A stretch of DNA of 64,000 nt from Zopfochytrium polystomum. Lineage: Eukaryota; Chytridiomycota; Chytridiomycetes; Chytridiales; Chytridiaceae. Under the pieces are notes generated by a model, which was not told the origin of the DNA, made no database searches, and saw only the letters and a program-made list of their open reading frames with translations. The translations under genes were made by a program, and so were the position numbers. The DNA lies in contig JAIVFJ010000173.1 of assembly GCA_025765615.1 (NCBI GenBank), positions 1 through 64,000 on the forward strand, read 5' to 3'. Shown here in pieces: positions 32,244-42,677 of this stretch; position 1 is the first letter of the stretch; each line of letters starts with the position of its first letter.

Positions 32244-34232
32244 CTCTCTCTGCTCTGCTCGATTGCTACGATTGCCTAGTCCTTCGCGGTACAGGTAGGA
32301 GCTTGGTAGTGGTGAGGAGACCGGTCCATGTGGGGTGGCAGAGCAGCTCGGAGAGAGTCGCGTCGCTGGTCTCCGAGCAATTGCCAAGAAAGTTCCCGAA
32401 CGGCGCGCTCCACACAAGCGCCGAGGAGGGAAAAAGAAAAAAAAAACAAGCCAATCATCCGGATATGGAAGGAAGGTGAGTCTCATTCTTGCCAATTTGG
32501 GGCTGTGGCTTGGGAAGAAGCTTTTTTCTCTTTGTCTGATCTCGGGATACCACGAGCACAAATGACGCAACCAAGAAAAAACAAAGGACATTCGCCCTAC
32601 CCAGCCAAAAGAGTTCGCCTGAACACCCACCGAAAATCCCGGGACGAACGAGTGGACGATCTTCTCCTGAACCTCTGGTCGAGACCAATTTTTCATAAAA
32701 CTTGGATGGAAACGGACTCAATATTCGGAATTGTGTGCAATGTCAAAACACCTCCGCACCTGTCCTTGCAAACGTCCTTTCCGCGATCTATTTGCAAATA
32801 ATCCAATGTTATCAGCAGCTCAACTGCACCTTCTTTGGCGACGGCGCTCGGTATGAAGCATCTCCGACAACCACAAAGGTTTCTTGCAATTTGTATCCAG
32901 GCACATTCTGAGCCTATTGGCATGCGTGGACGAGACTGGCGATGGCTGCCCGCTCCGTCGACTGTCGAAGCGCTTTCGGCGAGTCCAGACTGTCACATTT
33001 TGTTGAAAAACTCGGAGGAGGATACCAAAACGAACTTGTGAAGGAAAAGCACCCGACCAGACCGTAGTGAGCGGACAATGACGTCGCACGAAGCCAGGTC
33101 ATTGAAGACGAGCTTGGATTCACGGTTCTTGCGTCTTGGGGGAGTGTTTTTATAGATCGAGGCACAGAATGTTGAGAATCAGGCTTTTGTAAGGGAAAAG
33201 TCTGAATTCTTGGAAAAGCTGAAAGTTACGAGCGTGAGAGAATGGGGTTGTGGGAGTGTGAGTTGCCCAGCGTGTGGCGGGCGTCGAGTTGCTCCCCAAT
33301 GTTGGGATGTTTCAAAATGAGGCCGTTTCACTTCGGCGGCGTTTTGTCGATGCTGGACCAGGAGACCGCAGTTCAAAAATGTTTGCCAGAACACCAGCTT
33401 TGGAAGCGGCAAGTTTCCTGCGCTCAGGTAGCAAGCAGTATAATGCTCCCCGCCTCCACGAGAGCCGACTGAATCCGTGAACAATTTCCTCCCGGGTTCG
33501 GAGCTTAATGCTAATTTCCCCTCTAAGGAAGCAGGCGGTGAAAGACGGAGGGCGAGCGCATCGGAGGTGGGTTGGCAATCCGCAGGTGGGCATCTGAAAC
33601 TCTCTCCAATGCCGTCTATCTGCGCGTGAGGATCATGGCGGGTTTCAAGTTTGAACGAACGAGATCGTCAGGGCGGACAGAAACAGAGAGAAAGAGACAG
33701 AGAGAGAGCGAGAGAGAGAGAGAGAGAGAGCGCCAAGCCATAAAGAATTGTCCATCAAATCAATGCGGCGCATGAGCTGCGCCCGGCCATTTATCAATCC
33801 AATGTGTTTTGTGTTGCTTGTTTGGCAAGATTTCCAGTCCCGAAGAGGAAAGAGCCGCAAAACAAGAAAACAAAACAGGGCAAAAATGCGACAAAACGGG
33901 GGAAAAGACGAACAATCATCTCCTGCGTTGCGTGGAGGGCTTGACGGTTCCGCCCCCTTCCTTCTCAAAACGGAAAAAAGACTGACTGACAGAGAGCCTC
34001 CTGTCCGTCCGTCTGTCTGTTCTTCTGCTGCGGTTTTCTTGCGGCGGCAACCTCGTTTTTCCCGCCCCGCAACCAACGACCAGTCGATGCTTTTACTAAT
34101 AAAGGCGGCTGGCCCCGCTCTCGCTCTTGCGGAAACCGACAAAACTCACCTTCAGAAGCGCACTCCACCACTTGCTCCACCCACCACTCCCACCCACCCA
34201 CCAGTGACCACCACCATTGCCTTGGCCACACG
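32241..34232. other. Intergenic, no gene seen
   Basis: Includes the 3' part of the duplication unit and a GA microsatellite at about 33690-33731. Short ORFs carry no recognisable motif. Confidence 0.4.
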
Positions 34233-35159
34233 ATGCAGCAGGCGCCGCCGCAACCAACCCAACACTACAACTACTACTACACATCCGTCTTTCATGCACC
34301 GCTCCAAGCACGCGACGGCGAGCGCCCTGGCTCCTGCAGTCCTCCATCGGCCTCGCCGAGTCCATCGAGCGGTGCCAGCTACCACGCCTGCTGCGATCGA
34401 ACTCACCGCATCGGATCCAATACGCCAGCTGCGAACATCCCCATCCTCCCGCCAATCATCAAACAAGATTCTTTCTCCTCACACCACTCAACCAACAACT
34501 CGCCCACCCTCCTGCCAGCCGCCGTCTTCTCGCCCCCACCCGCCCCCACCTTCCACTACGACCCCCTCCCCTCGCCCCTCATTTCCCCGCCGCTGTCCAC
34601 GCACGACCATCTCCAACAACAACAACCCTTCTTCCACGACGTTGTGGAGCACCACGGGCTCTCTTCCCCGCGCCTGCTGCACCACCGCAAGCGATGGACC
34701 CAGTACGCCGCCCGCTACGACCCGGCCCGCGGCTCAGACTCACTGTGCGTGCACAAACTCCAGCAGCGGTATTGCCACCCGTGCAGCAGGCCCGTGCCTG
34801 TCGGCGTTGGCGGCGGCGTCGATGTCGCCGAGGTCGTGGCGGCGGCGGCGGGTAAGGCCGGCAAGGCGGTGATGGCGAAGAAGCCGAGGCGGAGGTTGAC
34901 GTGGGTCATGATGCGGCCTGAGTCGCCGCCGCCCGAGGATCAGCTGATTGTGCGAGCGGGCGGCGTGCAGCAGGCGAGGCGGTCGTCGGCAGAAGGGGAG
35001 AAGTCAATGTTGTCGGCGTCAAAGATGCAGATCCTGCGGTACAAGTTCGATTCAGACGCTGTCGTATCGGGGCTAGCCGTAGGGAGGAGGAGTCTCGGAG
35101 ACACGAAGAATCCGTTTCCTCTCTCTGGTCTCTTGGTGGGGAAAGCCGATACTACGTAA
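34233..35159 (+). CDS. Cys/His-module family, type B copy 4 (intact)
   Basis: Intact 308-residue ORF starting MQQAPPQPTQHYNYYY. An N-terminal Pro/Ser/His-rich half leads to HRKRWTQYAARYDPARGSDS and the module CVHKLQQRYCHPC (34746-34784). Next come an Ala/Lys linker, PRRRLTWVMMRPES (shared with copies 2 and 3), a Ser/Gln region and NPFPLSGLL close to the C-terminus. The GSPTP motif is absent, so the tail is shorter than in copy 3. It is the last family member in the window. Confidence 0.78.
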   Translation: MQQAPPQPTQHYNYYYTSVFHAPLQARDGERPGSCSPPSASPSPSSGASYHACCDRTHRIGSNTPAANIPILPPIIKQDSFSSHHSTNNSPTLLPAAVFSPPPAPTFHYDPLPSPLISPPLSTHDHLQQQQPFFHDVVEHHGLSSPRLLHHRKRWTQYAARYDPARGSDSLCVHKLQQRYCHPCSRPVPVGVGGGVDVAEVVAAAAGKAGKAVMAKKPRRRLTWVMMRPESPPPEDQLIVRAGGVQQARRSSAEGEKSMLSASKMQILRYKFDSDAVVSGLAVGRRSLGDTKNPFPLSGLLVGKADTT

Positions 35160-35910
35160 GCGGCCTCCCCGCGCATCTCGGCCGCTTCTTCACCACGCCT
35201 TGTGGATCCGGCTGTTGCACTGTCGTCCCAACGCAAACGCCTTTTTCATTTTCTTGACTCTTGCTGCAGTAGCCGGACAACTTCCCGCCTGTGTTCTACG
35301 TCTTGCATCACTGTCATCGCTCTTTCACTCAGCACGCGTTTCGTCTCTCACTTTGTAGCATTCAATTCATACGAAGTCTCCGCACTGTTTCGTCGTTAAG
35401 CTTGAATAAACGTTGAAAGTTCCACCCCCATCCGCTCTTCTCTTCCAATCGCGCCAGGGCCGATTCTTTGCTGTGCGATTGACCACAGAATCCGCCAGCT
35501 AAGAAGAGACAGAGTAGAAATTTTCTTCTTTTTTATTTTGGCATCATTTAGCTTTGTTACAAGCGGCACATGCTTGAACCATTTTTGTGTTTAGGAGAGT
35601 TTCTGTTGTCCATCCCGATAACATTTGCTTGAAGGGGTTTGATTGCCTGAGTTTATACCAAAGCTTCTCTCAGTGACTTTTCAGCTGCTACTGTTGTTAA
35701 TTCCACAAAATATTTGAAACGTGGAAGCCTCCTTGGTTGATAGCTGGTACCACCTGTGGCCCCTTCATTTTTCAGAACCATACTTAGCTAATTGATTTTT
35801 GGGCTCCGAGGAGCCGAAAAACTCCTAAATAGCCCAATAATCAGTCTGTATAACGGAGTGATGATGAGGAGATCGGCCAGCCAAAATTTCACTGAATAAT
35901 ACTTTTGTCC
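35160..35910. other. Intergenic, no gene seen
   Basis: 3' DNA of type B copy 4, with an AATAAA near 35404, then AT-richer DNA that may include the decayed 3' end of the Tc1 element. Confidence 0.4.
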
Positions 35911-37059
35911 CTACAGATACTCAGTCCGAACCTTGGGATGGCGAAGCACGAAACGCAGCGTGCGGTGCTGGCTTCTAGTACTTGATTCGAGGGTACTAGA
36001 TTCGAGAGGCTTGTTCGTGGACGGCGCTCTCAACAAACGTTCAGGCAAGTCCAGAAAACCCTCAAACTCCACATCCAGAATGTCAAGATACTTGGATGAG
36101 TTGAGTCTGCCGTTCTTATGAATCACCCTCTGGAAACCTCTGGAACCTTCTAGAACATTCCTTCATGGAACCTTGTGGAACCTTCTGGAACCTTCTTTGA
36201 TTTCCTGACTTGTCTTGTTGTCATTGGTATCATTGTATTACTAATTGCTCTATCTGAAACTTTCTTTGAGTCTTGACAAGGAAGACTCTCAAAAGGTATA
36301 AAAGGGGGATGGGGGACCTGTCCCATACCTCAAGTGAATTTTGTTTCCAATACAATCATCACTCCTCTCAGTTCTTTGTCTGCGTTGTCCTGTCCTGCCA
36401 TGTTCCTGACAGCTGTCGATGAACGAAAAGCATCCTGGGTTTGAACCCATGAAACAACCCCAAATAGAGAAAGATTCCCAACCGCTCTTGTATGAACCTT
36501 GCAAGCACTCTTTCATAATACTTTCCCCAGCTCTTCTCCATACACGGACCTTGCCCTGCTTCCCAGTTTCGAAAGTTGCCTCATCAGTCCAGCTAACTTT
36601 GGCCCAATCCTTGACGGTCCAGTCCTTATGCTTGCAAGCAAATGCCAGGCGTCTTGCTCAATGCTTCAGAAACAAATAAGGCCTCTTCTTTGAAATACAG
36701 CTGTGAATTCCAAGCTGGTGCAAGTACTTCCAAATGGTTCTGGTTGAAACTGGAGAAGATCGGACTGAATTCATGATGTTTGAGATGTCCTGTAACGAAC
36801 GGAGACGATTCTCTGCAGAGCCTTTTGTTGCCCGAGCCAGATATTGTAGATTGTAGACTGAGAGCTTTTTTGGCTGTCCACTGCGTGGGAGATCCACCAG
36901 GCTTCCTGTCTTGTCAAAACGTTGTATGATACTGTGGGTGCTTGATTGCTTGATCAGAACGAAGTCACTGATCCTGCGAATGCTCCATCCCTTCTCATGC
37001 AAGTTGACAACTGTCTTGAATGTTGCAGCATCGTGCTTTTTGTGATGCTGTTTCTCCAT
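35911..37059 (-). pseudogene. Tc1/mariner transposase relic
   Basis: From ATG 37059 (minus) the HTH region is clear: ATFKTVVNLHEKGWSIRRIS, SSTHSIIQRFDKTGS, LPRSGQPKKLS and TRTIWKYLHQLG. After a frameshift near 36660 the catalytic part begins with DWAKVSWTDEATF and RVWRRAGES, reaching GCFSFID. A solo LTR then interrupts, and the frame resumes at about 36110 with NGRLNSSKYLDIL. The rest of the DDE domain is not recognisable. Dead element, hit by an LTR retrotransposon. Confidence 0.8.
36113..36411 (+). mobile_element. Solo LTR of the Ty3/gypsy family
   Basis: About 299 bases match, in reverse orientation, the LTRs of the element at 47215-52520: ATGAATCACCCTCTGGAAAC at the start, GGTATAAAAGGGGGATGGGG with the TATA box, and CATGTTCCTGACA at the end. 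It is diverged and has fewer GGAACCTTCTG repeats. No internal region is present, so it arose by LTR-LTR recombination. No exact TSD is visible. Confidence 0.88.
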
Positions 37060-37189
37060 GCTGAATTTGGATGTGATCTTGGGGACAGTGACGGTGGTGG
37101 GAGCCAGCAGGAGGACGAGGCTGTTTTGACAAGGTGTCGGAAGACTTTTTTCCCCATCCACACCAACACGTCAAATGCCCACCCTTCTC

Positions 37190-38026
37190 ATTGCCCCGAC
37201 AATGCTTTTCAGCTCGACTCCAAAAACGCTGCATCGCTCTTCTCACCAGGCAGCCTGAACCTCTGCCGTCACCCACCGCTCTCGTCTCACGAGCAATTGC
37301 ACCCAGTGAACAACGCCACGAGCGCGTCTGGAACCGCCACCGGAACTCGCAAATCCCCCGGAGGCAGCGCCAACTCGGGATGGGACGCCATTGACTCGTC
37401 GCCTTCGCACTTTGGCCCTTCAGTGCTGCACACGACGCACATCGACCCTTCTGTAGCCGGGTACCTGAAGGCGCACGACATTCACCGGGACGAGTTGTAC
37501 ATGGAGGACTCGGAGGCGGCGGAGGAGTGGCGACGGCGGATCGGGTGGGTGTTTGAGCACGGGCTTCCGGATGAGCAGCGGTTCGAGATGCGGTGGGTGC
37601 CAAAGGAGGTCGGGTACGGCATGTTTGCAAAGATGCACGTAGCAAAGGGCAGCATCATCGGCGTGTATGGATCGTTTTAACAAACTGTGAGTTTTCGCCC
37701 CTAGCCCCTTCCAATGTGAAACCGCTGACATCTCTCTACGCATCATCGCGTTGCAGCGGAGAATTCCTTCTATATGTGAGCGTACCCCTCCGATATCATG
37801 GACGCCGACGGCAGCGTCAGGTCGCTCGGCTTCGACGTGCAGTACCGCAGCAAATTCTTGCTTTTGTGAACTACGCCACAAGGCCAACACGGAAGAGGTG
37901 TACGTGCCATACGACGGGATTTGGCAGGTCGCGTGTGTGGCCGTGCGGCTGATTGAGGCGGGGGAGGAGGTGACTATTGATTACGGCATCGATTACTGGG
38001 AGAACCGGCCGGGCGTGCTCTTGTAA
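37190..38026 (+). pseudogene. SET-domain protein (frameshifted, 5' end unclear)
   Basis: The recognisable product runs from a Ser-rich N-terminal region through DIHRDELYMEDSEAAEEWRR to the SET start VGYGMFAKMHVAKGSIIGVY. After an intron ending GCAG at about 37757 come GEFLLY, MDADGSVRSLGFDVQYRSKF, FVNYA, then EEVYVPYDGIWQVACVAVR and IEAGEEVTIDYGIDYW, stop 38024-38026. These match SET blocks (GxG, NY/NH-like, EExTxDYG), so a lysine methyltransferase-type fold is likely. Frames change at TTTT before the intron and near 37795 and 37860. No good start codon precedes 37501; the Tc1 insertion just upstream may have removed it. Confidence 0.7.
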
Positions 38027-38868
38027 GAGGCCAGCGGGCGTTTGAGTCGGACTCGTAAGGCAATCGAACGGAAAGGAGCAAGAAGCTGTGCTTTGAGGCT
38101 TGCGTCAGAGCTAGGCTGTCGTCGGTGTTTCTCGTTTTTGTAAATAGGTCCGGAAAACCGACGGCTGGGCTCACCGGGATAGCGGAGCGGCAATTGGCAG
38201 GCGAATCTGCGAGGACAAACTGAGCGCCTGTTCTCACAGCATGGGACGATGCACGTCTGCCCTTTGTTATTTTTTGACATTGCTCCTATTTACTGAAGCT
38301 TTCATGGAAAACCCCGGACTGGTGAGCGGCGCTTCCGCCCAGGGCGGAGATTACGGTACCTGCTCAGGAAGTCAACATGAACGATCATTATTGGTGATTT
38401 TGCGAGTCGGGCCGCGCGCTGACACGGCTGCTTGAAAGCACGATATTCTGTAGCGTTCAACCTGAGACTTCAGGGATCTCGTGCCATGACGGAAACCAAC
38501 GGCTGAGCTCACCGCACGGTCCCAGACCTCCCTCTCTCCCTCTCTCTCCTTCAAATCGGTTACGCAGAATATTGCAGCAACAGCTATTACGATCGATGAG
38601 AGATGCGAGCAATCGCAAGGACACATTTACCAACCAAAATTTGGAAAAAGCAACCAAACAATTCGAGAGGGCCAACGCCCGCCGCTCACATTATCTTTCT
38701 TTCCATCCCTCGCTCCCTTTCTGCCCTTTTCTGTCTGGACGATTTCTAACTTTTTTGCGACTGGATCTCTTCCTCTTTCGACTTGGTGGGAAGCAACTGA
38801 GTAAGTTGTTTGCATTTCTTTTGTGAAAGGAGTGCAGCCTTCTCCGCGGACGGGAAAACATAGCCGTT
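38027..38868. other. Intergenic, no gene seen
   Basis: No conserved coding signal; a CTCTCCCTCT run lies near 38528-38548. Confidence 0.4.
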
Positions 38869-39541
38869 TCAGTCGAGCAGCTTGACCATCTTTTTGTGCG
38901 GCGCACCGTCCTCGTCGTACTCTTCGCCCTCGGGCTTGTACCCCAGCATCTCGTAGAAGCCGCTGTTGCAACCGGAGAAGAACCATCAGTCACGAACATC
39001 CGACGGGGGTGGTGGGGGGTTTCAAATTTGCAGAAGAAGAACGACTTGAGCCAGCAAAACTCACACTTTCGGCATCTGCGCGCTCAAAACGACCCCCTCG
39101 ACCCCGCGCCTCCTCGCCTCCTCCTCCACCGCCGCGACCAGTCTCCTCCCCGCGCCGCTGCCCCTCGCCGCCTTCCGCACCGCCAACCGCCCGAGCTTGC
39201 CCAGCCCGCGCGGGTGCGCGGCGGTCGGCGGCAGCAGCGACAGTCGGGCGGTGCCGAGGGCCTGATGGGGCGGCGCTTTCGATCGCAGGAGGAAGTGGGT
39301 GGCGATGGGATCGATTTCATCGATCTCGATTTCGCGGGTGAAACCCTTGGGGGCGGCGGGAGAGTGCGGGTTAGGGCCGAAAGCGAGGGGTGGGGAGGAG
39401 CAGGAGAAATCGAGGAAAGTCGGTGCACGGTGCCTGTTCGTCGCAGAACACTTCGAAGCGGATGGCGTAGGCGGCGTCCAGCTGCTCAGGGCTTGACACG
39501 ATCGCGATCTCTGTTCCGAAGTTTTCGAGCGAAGGCGCCAT
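38869..39541 (-). CDS. GNAT-family N-acetyltransferase (ElaA/YjcF-like), copy 1
   Basis: From ATG 39541 (minus): EIAIVSSPEQLDAAYAIRFEVFCDEQ (N-terminal strand and helix typical of this GNAT group). After an interruption near 39430-39345 come REIEIDEIDPIATHFLLR, LGTARL, GKLGRLAVRKAARGSGAGRR (acetyl-CoA pyrophosphate loop, R/Q-x-x-G-x-G/A) and VVLSAQ. A probable intron spans about 39065-38975, then GFYEMLGYKPEGEEYDEDGAPHKKM and a stop at 38869-38871. It would transfer acetyl from acetyl-CoA to an amine; substrate unknown. Related sequences occur at 41546-42183 and 54225-54847, so the window holds a small dispersed family. Confidence 0.78.
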
Positions 39542-39949
39542 TTTCCCTTTTTTCGATCTCAGATTTGTTCTTGTTGGCTTGGCATGCACGATCCAGCCAA
39601 AGCGGACTTCCACTTCACCTCAGACAGACACAGTTTACGATCCAGCAGTCGTTTGCCACCCCGTTTCGCAATCGGCAGTTCCTTTCGACGGGCACCTTAA
39701 AATACTCCCAGCCATGCCCTTCGCAATTCCGTTCGATGTTTTTTTGGCAGCTAAAATGTAGTGTCTGTGACAACTTTAATGGTTGGGATTGCTCTGCGTG
39801 TTGGACAGCGACAACGAAGTCGGCTGCTTTTCGGCCAGTGTTTTTCCTTAAGCCGACTTGACGGTTTTATGACTGGTTCCTACTCAGATCGTGTTGTGGG
39901 GTGGGGGGTAGCGACGATCGGACACAATTCGTCCTCGTATTGAACAAAG
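39542..39949. other. Intergenic, divergent promoter region
   Basis: Lies between the divergently transcribed GNAT and BTB genes; no specific site recognised. Confidence 0.35.
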
Positions 39950-40935
39950 ATGTCGCCGTCTCCGCCTCAGCCTCCGCCACCCGCCGCCGACCCGACACCA
40001 ACGGCCGTGCGCACGCTTCTCGGGCTGCCCGAGCCGCACGCCAACTCGCGGGAGGAGCTACTGTTCAACGATCTATGGACCTGCGACGTCATCATCCGCT
40101 TGCTCCCGTCTAGGCGCCCGTTCTTTCTCCACAAGAACGTTCTGATGCTGTCGTCAGACTACTTCAAAACCATGTGGGAATCGGAGTTTGCAGAGGCCTC
40201 CTCCGGCTTCTTGGAGCTGCTCCGCTTCTGAGGAGGCTTTGGTTGCTTGCATTGTGTACATGTACGAATCGGCCGCGGCAGGCGAAGTTCCCTCTGATGG
40301 AGAACAACAAGCTGTCCGCGTGCAGAAAGGCCAAATAATTGCGATTGACGGAAAGTCGTTGAAGCTGAGCGATGTCATCAAAGAGCAAGTGCTTGACGTG
40401 TTCATAACCTGTGATTTTTTCCAAATTGGCTCAATCATGCCGCACTGTGAAACAAGGTGTGCAGTTTCTTCTTTTTGTTCTTCTTTTCTTTCTTTTCCTC
40501 TCTGTAACTAACATCAAACAGCGTCAAGGCCAACTGGCGCAGCCAACTTCGCAGATCCACCCACCACTCCTCTCAATGGGATCAGAAGATAGCCTACCCC
40601 TTCATTTCAATGTCTTGCCTCGAGCTTCTCTCTCTGCTCCTGAATTGTTGGAGGGGTACCAAATCCTTCTCTCTTTTCGCATCTAAAGTGCTTCTCATCC
40701 CTTGACCGTTCCAAATTTCAGCCCGGCGATTACGCTGAAACAGATGATGGAGCTGATCTTATTTTGGGGACGTCAAGCGGAATCATCAATAGTGGCGGAA
40801 GCAATAACGAAGATTGCAGTCCCACTCCGAATAACTAAGTCCTTGACTGGAACAGAAATCAAAGAACTGGCAGCAGCACATGGAACATCCTTCGAAGCAG
40901 CCGTTCCTTTCCAAACACTCCTGCAACTTTTGTAA
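39950..40935 (+). CDS. BTB/POZ-domain protein
   Basis: ATG 39950 starts MSPSPPQPPPP, a Pro-rich leader. The BTB fold follows: NDLWTCDVIIRLL, RPFFLHKNVLMLSSDYFKTMWESEF, FLELLRF, then after a one-base frame change (about 40228) EEALVACIVYMYESAAAG and LKLSDVIKEQVLDVFITCDFFQI. A likely intron (donor near 40455, acceptor AAACAG at about 40521) leads to SVKANWRSQL and further exons; the last open frame ends at 40935 (AITKIAVPLRITKSLTG). BTB proteins dimerise and often serve as cullin-3 adaptors. No kelch repeats are visible here. The exact 3' exon structure is uncertain. Confidence 0.68.
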
Positions 40936-41322
40936 TGAGAAGCGCTGTAAAATTTTGCTTCTCGATATCGAACCTTGCACCTGGAAATCTCGTCACTTGT
41001 TCAGTCTCTCCTCCTTGTCGTATGTTCTTGCTTGCAGTTCAGTGTCAAAGTATCCGAAAATGCCTTGGTCAGAATAAAGTAACGACGATTCGTCTGCAAA
41101 GACAGCCGTATAACCAAATATTACTCGACGCTATCGAGAAGCCAACAGATGCTCTTCTTATAGGCAGGTCTGGAGAAAAACCGGACAACGTGCACACGGA
41201 ATGCCTTCTCCAATGCTTCTTCTTTGAAGTGCCAAGCTGTCGGCAAAGTCAACCCCTGTTAGCTCCGCAGTCCGCAGCCCCCGACCCTTTAAATACCCCT
41301 CTCATCCCCTTCGTCGCTCCTC

Positions 41323-41515
41323 ACAATCCTCTCTGGCCTATTGGCTAAGATCAAGTGTAGTATCTGTTCTTTAAAGTGTGATAACTTTAACCGCCGGCAT
41401 CGCCGTGCGTATTCTATTATCACAGTTATTTTTGAACCCTCGCTCGGTCGTCGTTTGACAGCTTGCTGCCTCAGCACCGAGCAATGGTCTCGCCGGCTTC
41501 ACACTACCGTCGGCT
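41323..41515 (+). ncRNA. U2 spliceosomal snRNA
   Basis: The 5' half matches the highly conserved U2 core: TTGGCTAAGATCAAGTGTAG followed by TATCTGTTCTT, including the GTAGTA branch-point recognition segment. A clean stem-loop IIa follows (TTAAAGT-GTGATA-ACTTTAA). The Sm site ATTTTTG is at 41428-41434, and 3' hairpins include GCTCGGT pairing with ACCGAGC. A TTTAAATA box lies about 35 bases upstream (41288-41295). The 5' end is set by alignment to known U2 and may shift a few bases; the 3' end is approximate. Confidence 0.93.
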
Positions 41516-41545
41516 GAGGCCTATATCTGTTTGAAATGATGAAAG

Positions 41546-42183
41546 CTACGAGAATAACCTCTGCATTTTCCAGTGGAGAACTCCGTCGGCGTAGCTTGCT
41601 TCTCCGATTTTGTCGTAACCTATTCTCTCGTAAAACGGTCTGGAGATGTTGGCGGAGGTGAGTGATCTGGGCATATAGCGCTCGAAATGAATCTCACACT
41701 GCGGGCTCCTGCGCGCTCAAGACTACTCCGCCTAGCGTGATCCGTCTCGCCTCATTCTCCGCGGCTCGCATTAGGAGAGATCCCATCCCTGCGCCTCTGT
41801 ACCCCTTCCGAACAGCCACGAGGCTCACTTTTGCAAGCCCCAACGGATGGGTCTCTGGCCCTGGCGGAAGCAGGGTGAGCTGGGCCGCGGCGACGGTGAT
41901 CCACGGATCTGTCTCGTTGCGGCGGGACTGCAGGAGGAGCTGCGTCGCCGAGGCGTCAAAGATCGCGAGGACGCGATCGCGATCGAAGCCCTGCGCGTTG
42001 GGTTGGTAGAGGGCTTTTTCTTAGAACGGAAGAATGCGTCTGGGGGGAAGTGGACGCCGGCCGCTTCTTGCCATCTCGTGGGAAAAGACCCCCAGACGGA
42101 TCGCGCGGGCGGCGTCCAGGTCCTCTGGGAATGACGCCGTCACCACGCGGGTTTTGTGGCGGGACAGACAGTGTTTCGCTCAT
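41546..42183 (-). CDS. GNAT-family N-acetyltransferase, copy 2
   Basis: Minus strand. ATG 42183 (MSETLSVPP) leads, after a frame change, to VTASFPEDLDAARAIRLGVFSHEMA, then WITVAAAQLTLLPPGPETH, LGLAKVSLVAVRKGYRGAGMGSLLMRAAENEARR (acetyl-CoA binding loop) and GGVVLSAQ. A probable intron near 41660-41690 precedes the last exon, FYERIGYDKIGEASYADGVLHWKM, stop at 41546-41548. Same architecture and intron position as the copy at 38869-39541. It abuts the U2 gene tail to tail. Confidence 0.72.
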
Positions 42184-42677
42184 TCCCCACACAACTGAAA
42201 ACCTCTCCGACCAGAAATAATAGGGGTGGTCAAACCCCTTCCCCGAACTGACTGGTTTAACCCTTTAACGGTCATTGTACCGCCAGCGGCACAATGACCG
42301 ACTTTTCTGCCATTACAATTAGAAGAACTTCACCAAAACGAAGCGAATCCTCGTGAAACTTTAATGGGTTGTAGTCCTACCAATTCTGCAAATGCGGTCT
42401 AAATTTGCTTGCTTCTTTTGTTAGTGAAAAAAAAATTGTGTCAAACCAACGAAACAGTGTGCCACATACGGCACAGTGCCACTGATCGCAACCTGCCTGC
42501 TCACCACATCCGTGTGCCACAAAAAGAGCGATCCTGCAACATTGCTGTGATTCCCAATCGCGATTTTTAGCATAGAGGTAGATCCAGCATGCGCGCATCC
42601 GTGGACACCTCGTTTGTTTGAATCCGTTCACTGATCAGCTAACACGAATCTGCAATGGAACAAAACTTCAGAAATAG

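Larger units (their letters stand above)
28462..32560 (+). repeat. Tandem segmental duplication of two type B genes
   Basis: Two units, about 28462-30400 and 30757-32560, align along upstream DNA, coding region and 3' DNA. Shared non-coding landmarks include CAGGCAAGTTTGGGCCAA upstream, TTTGCATATCATG after the stops, and TGAGTCTC-x-CTTGCCAATTT further down. The units have diverged visibly, so the event is not recent. Confidence 0.8.

Noticed and set aside
36420..36460. GGGTTTGAACCC resembling a tRNA T-arm
   Set aside because: It codes the conserved GSNPGCF segment of the Tc1 transposase on the minus strand, and no acceptor, D or anticodon arms flank it.
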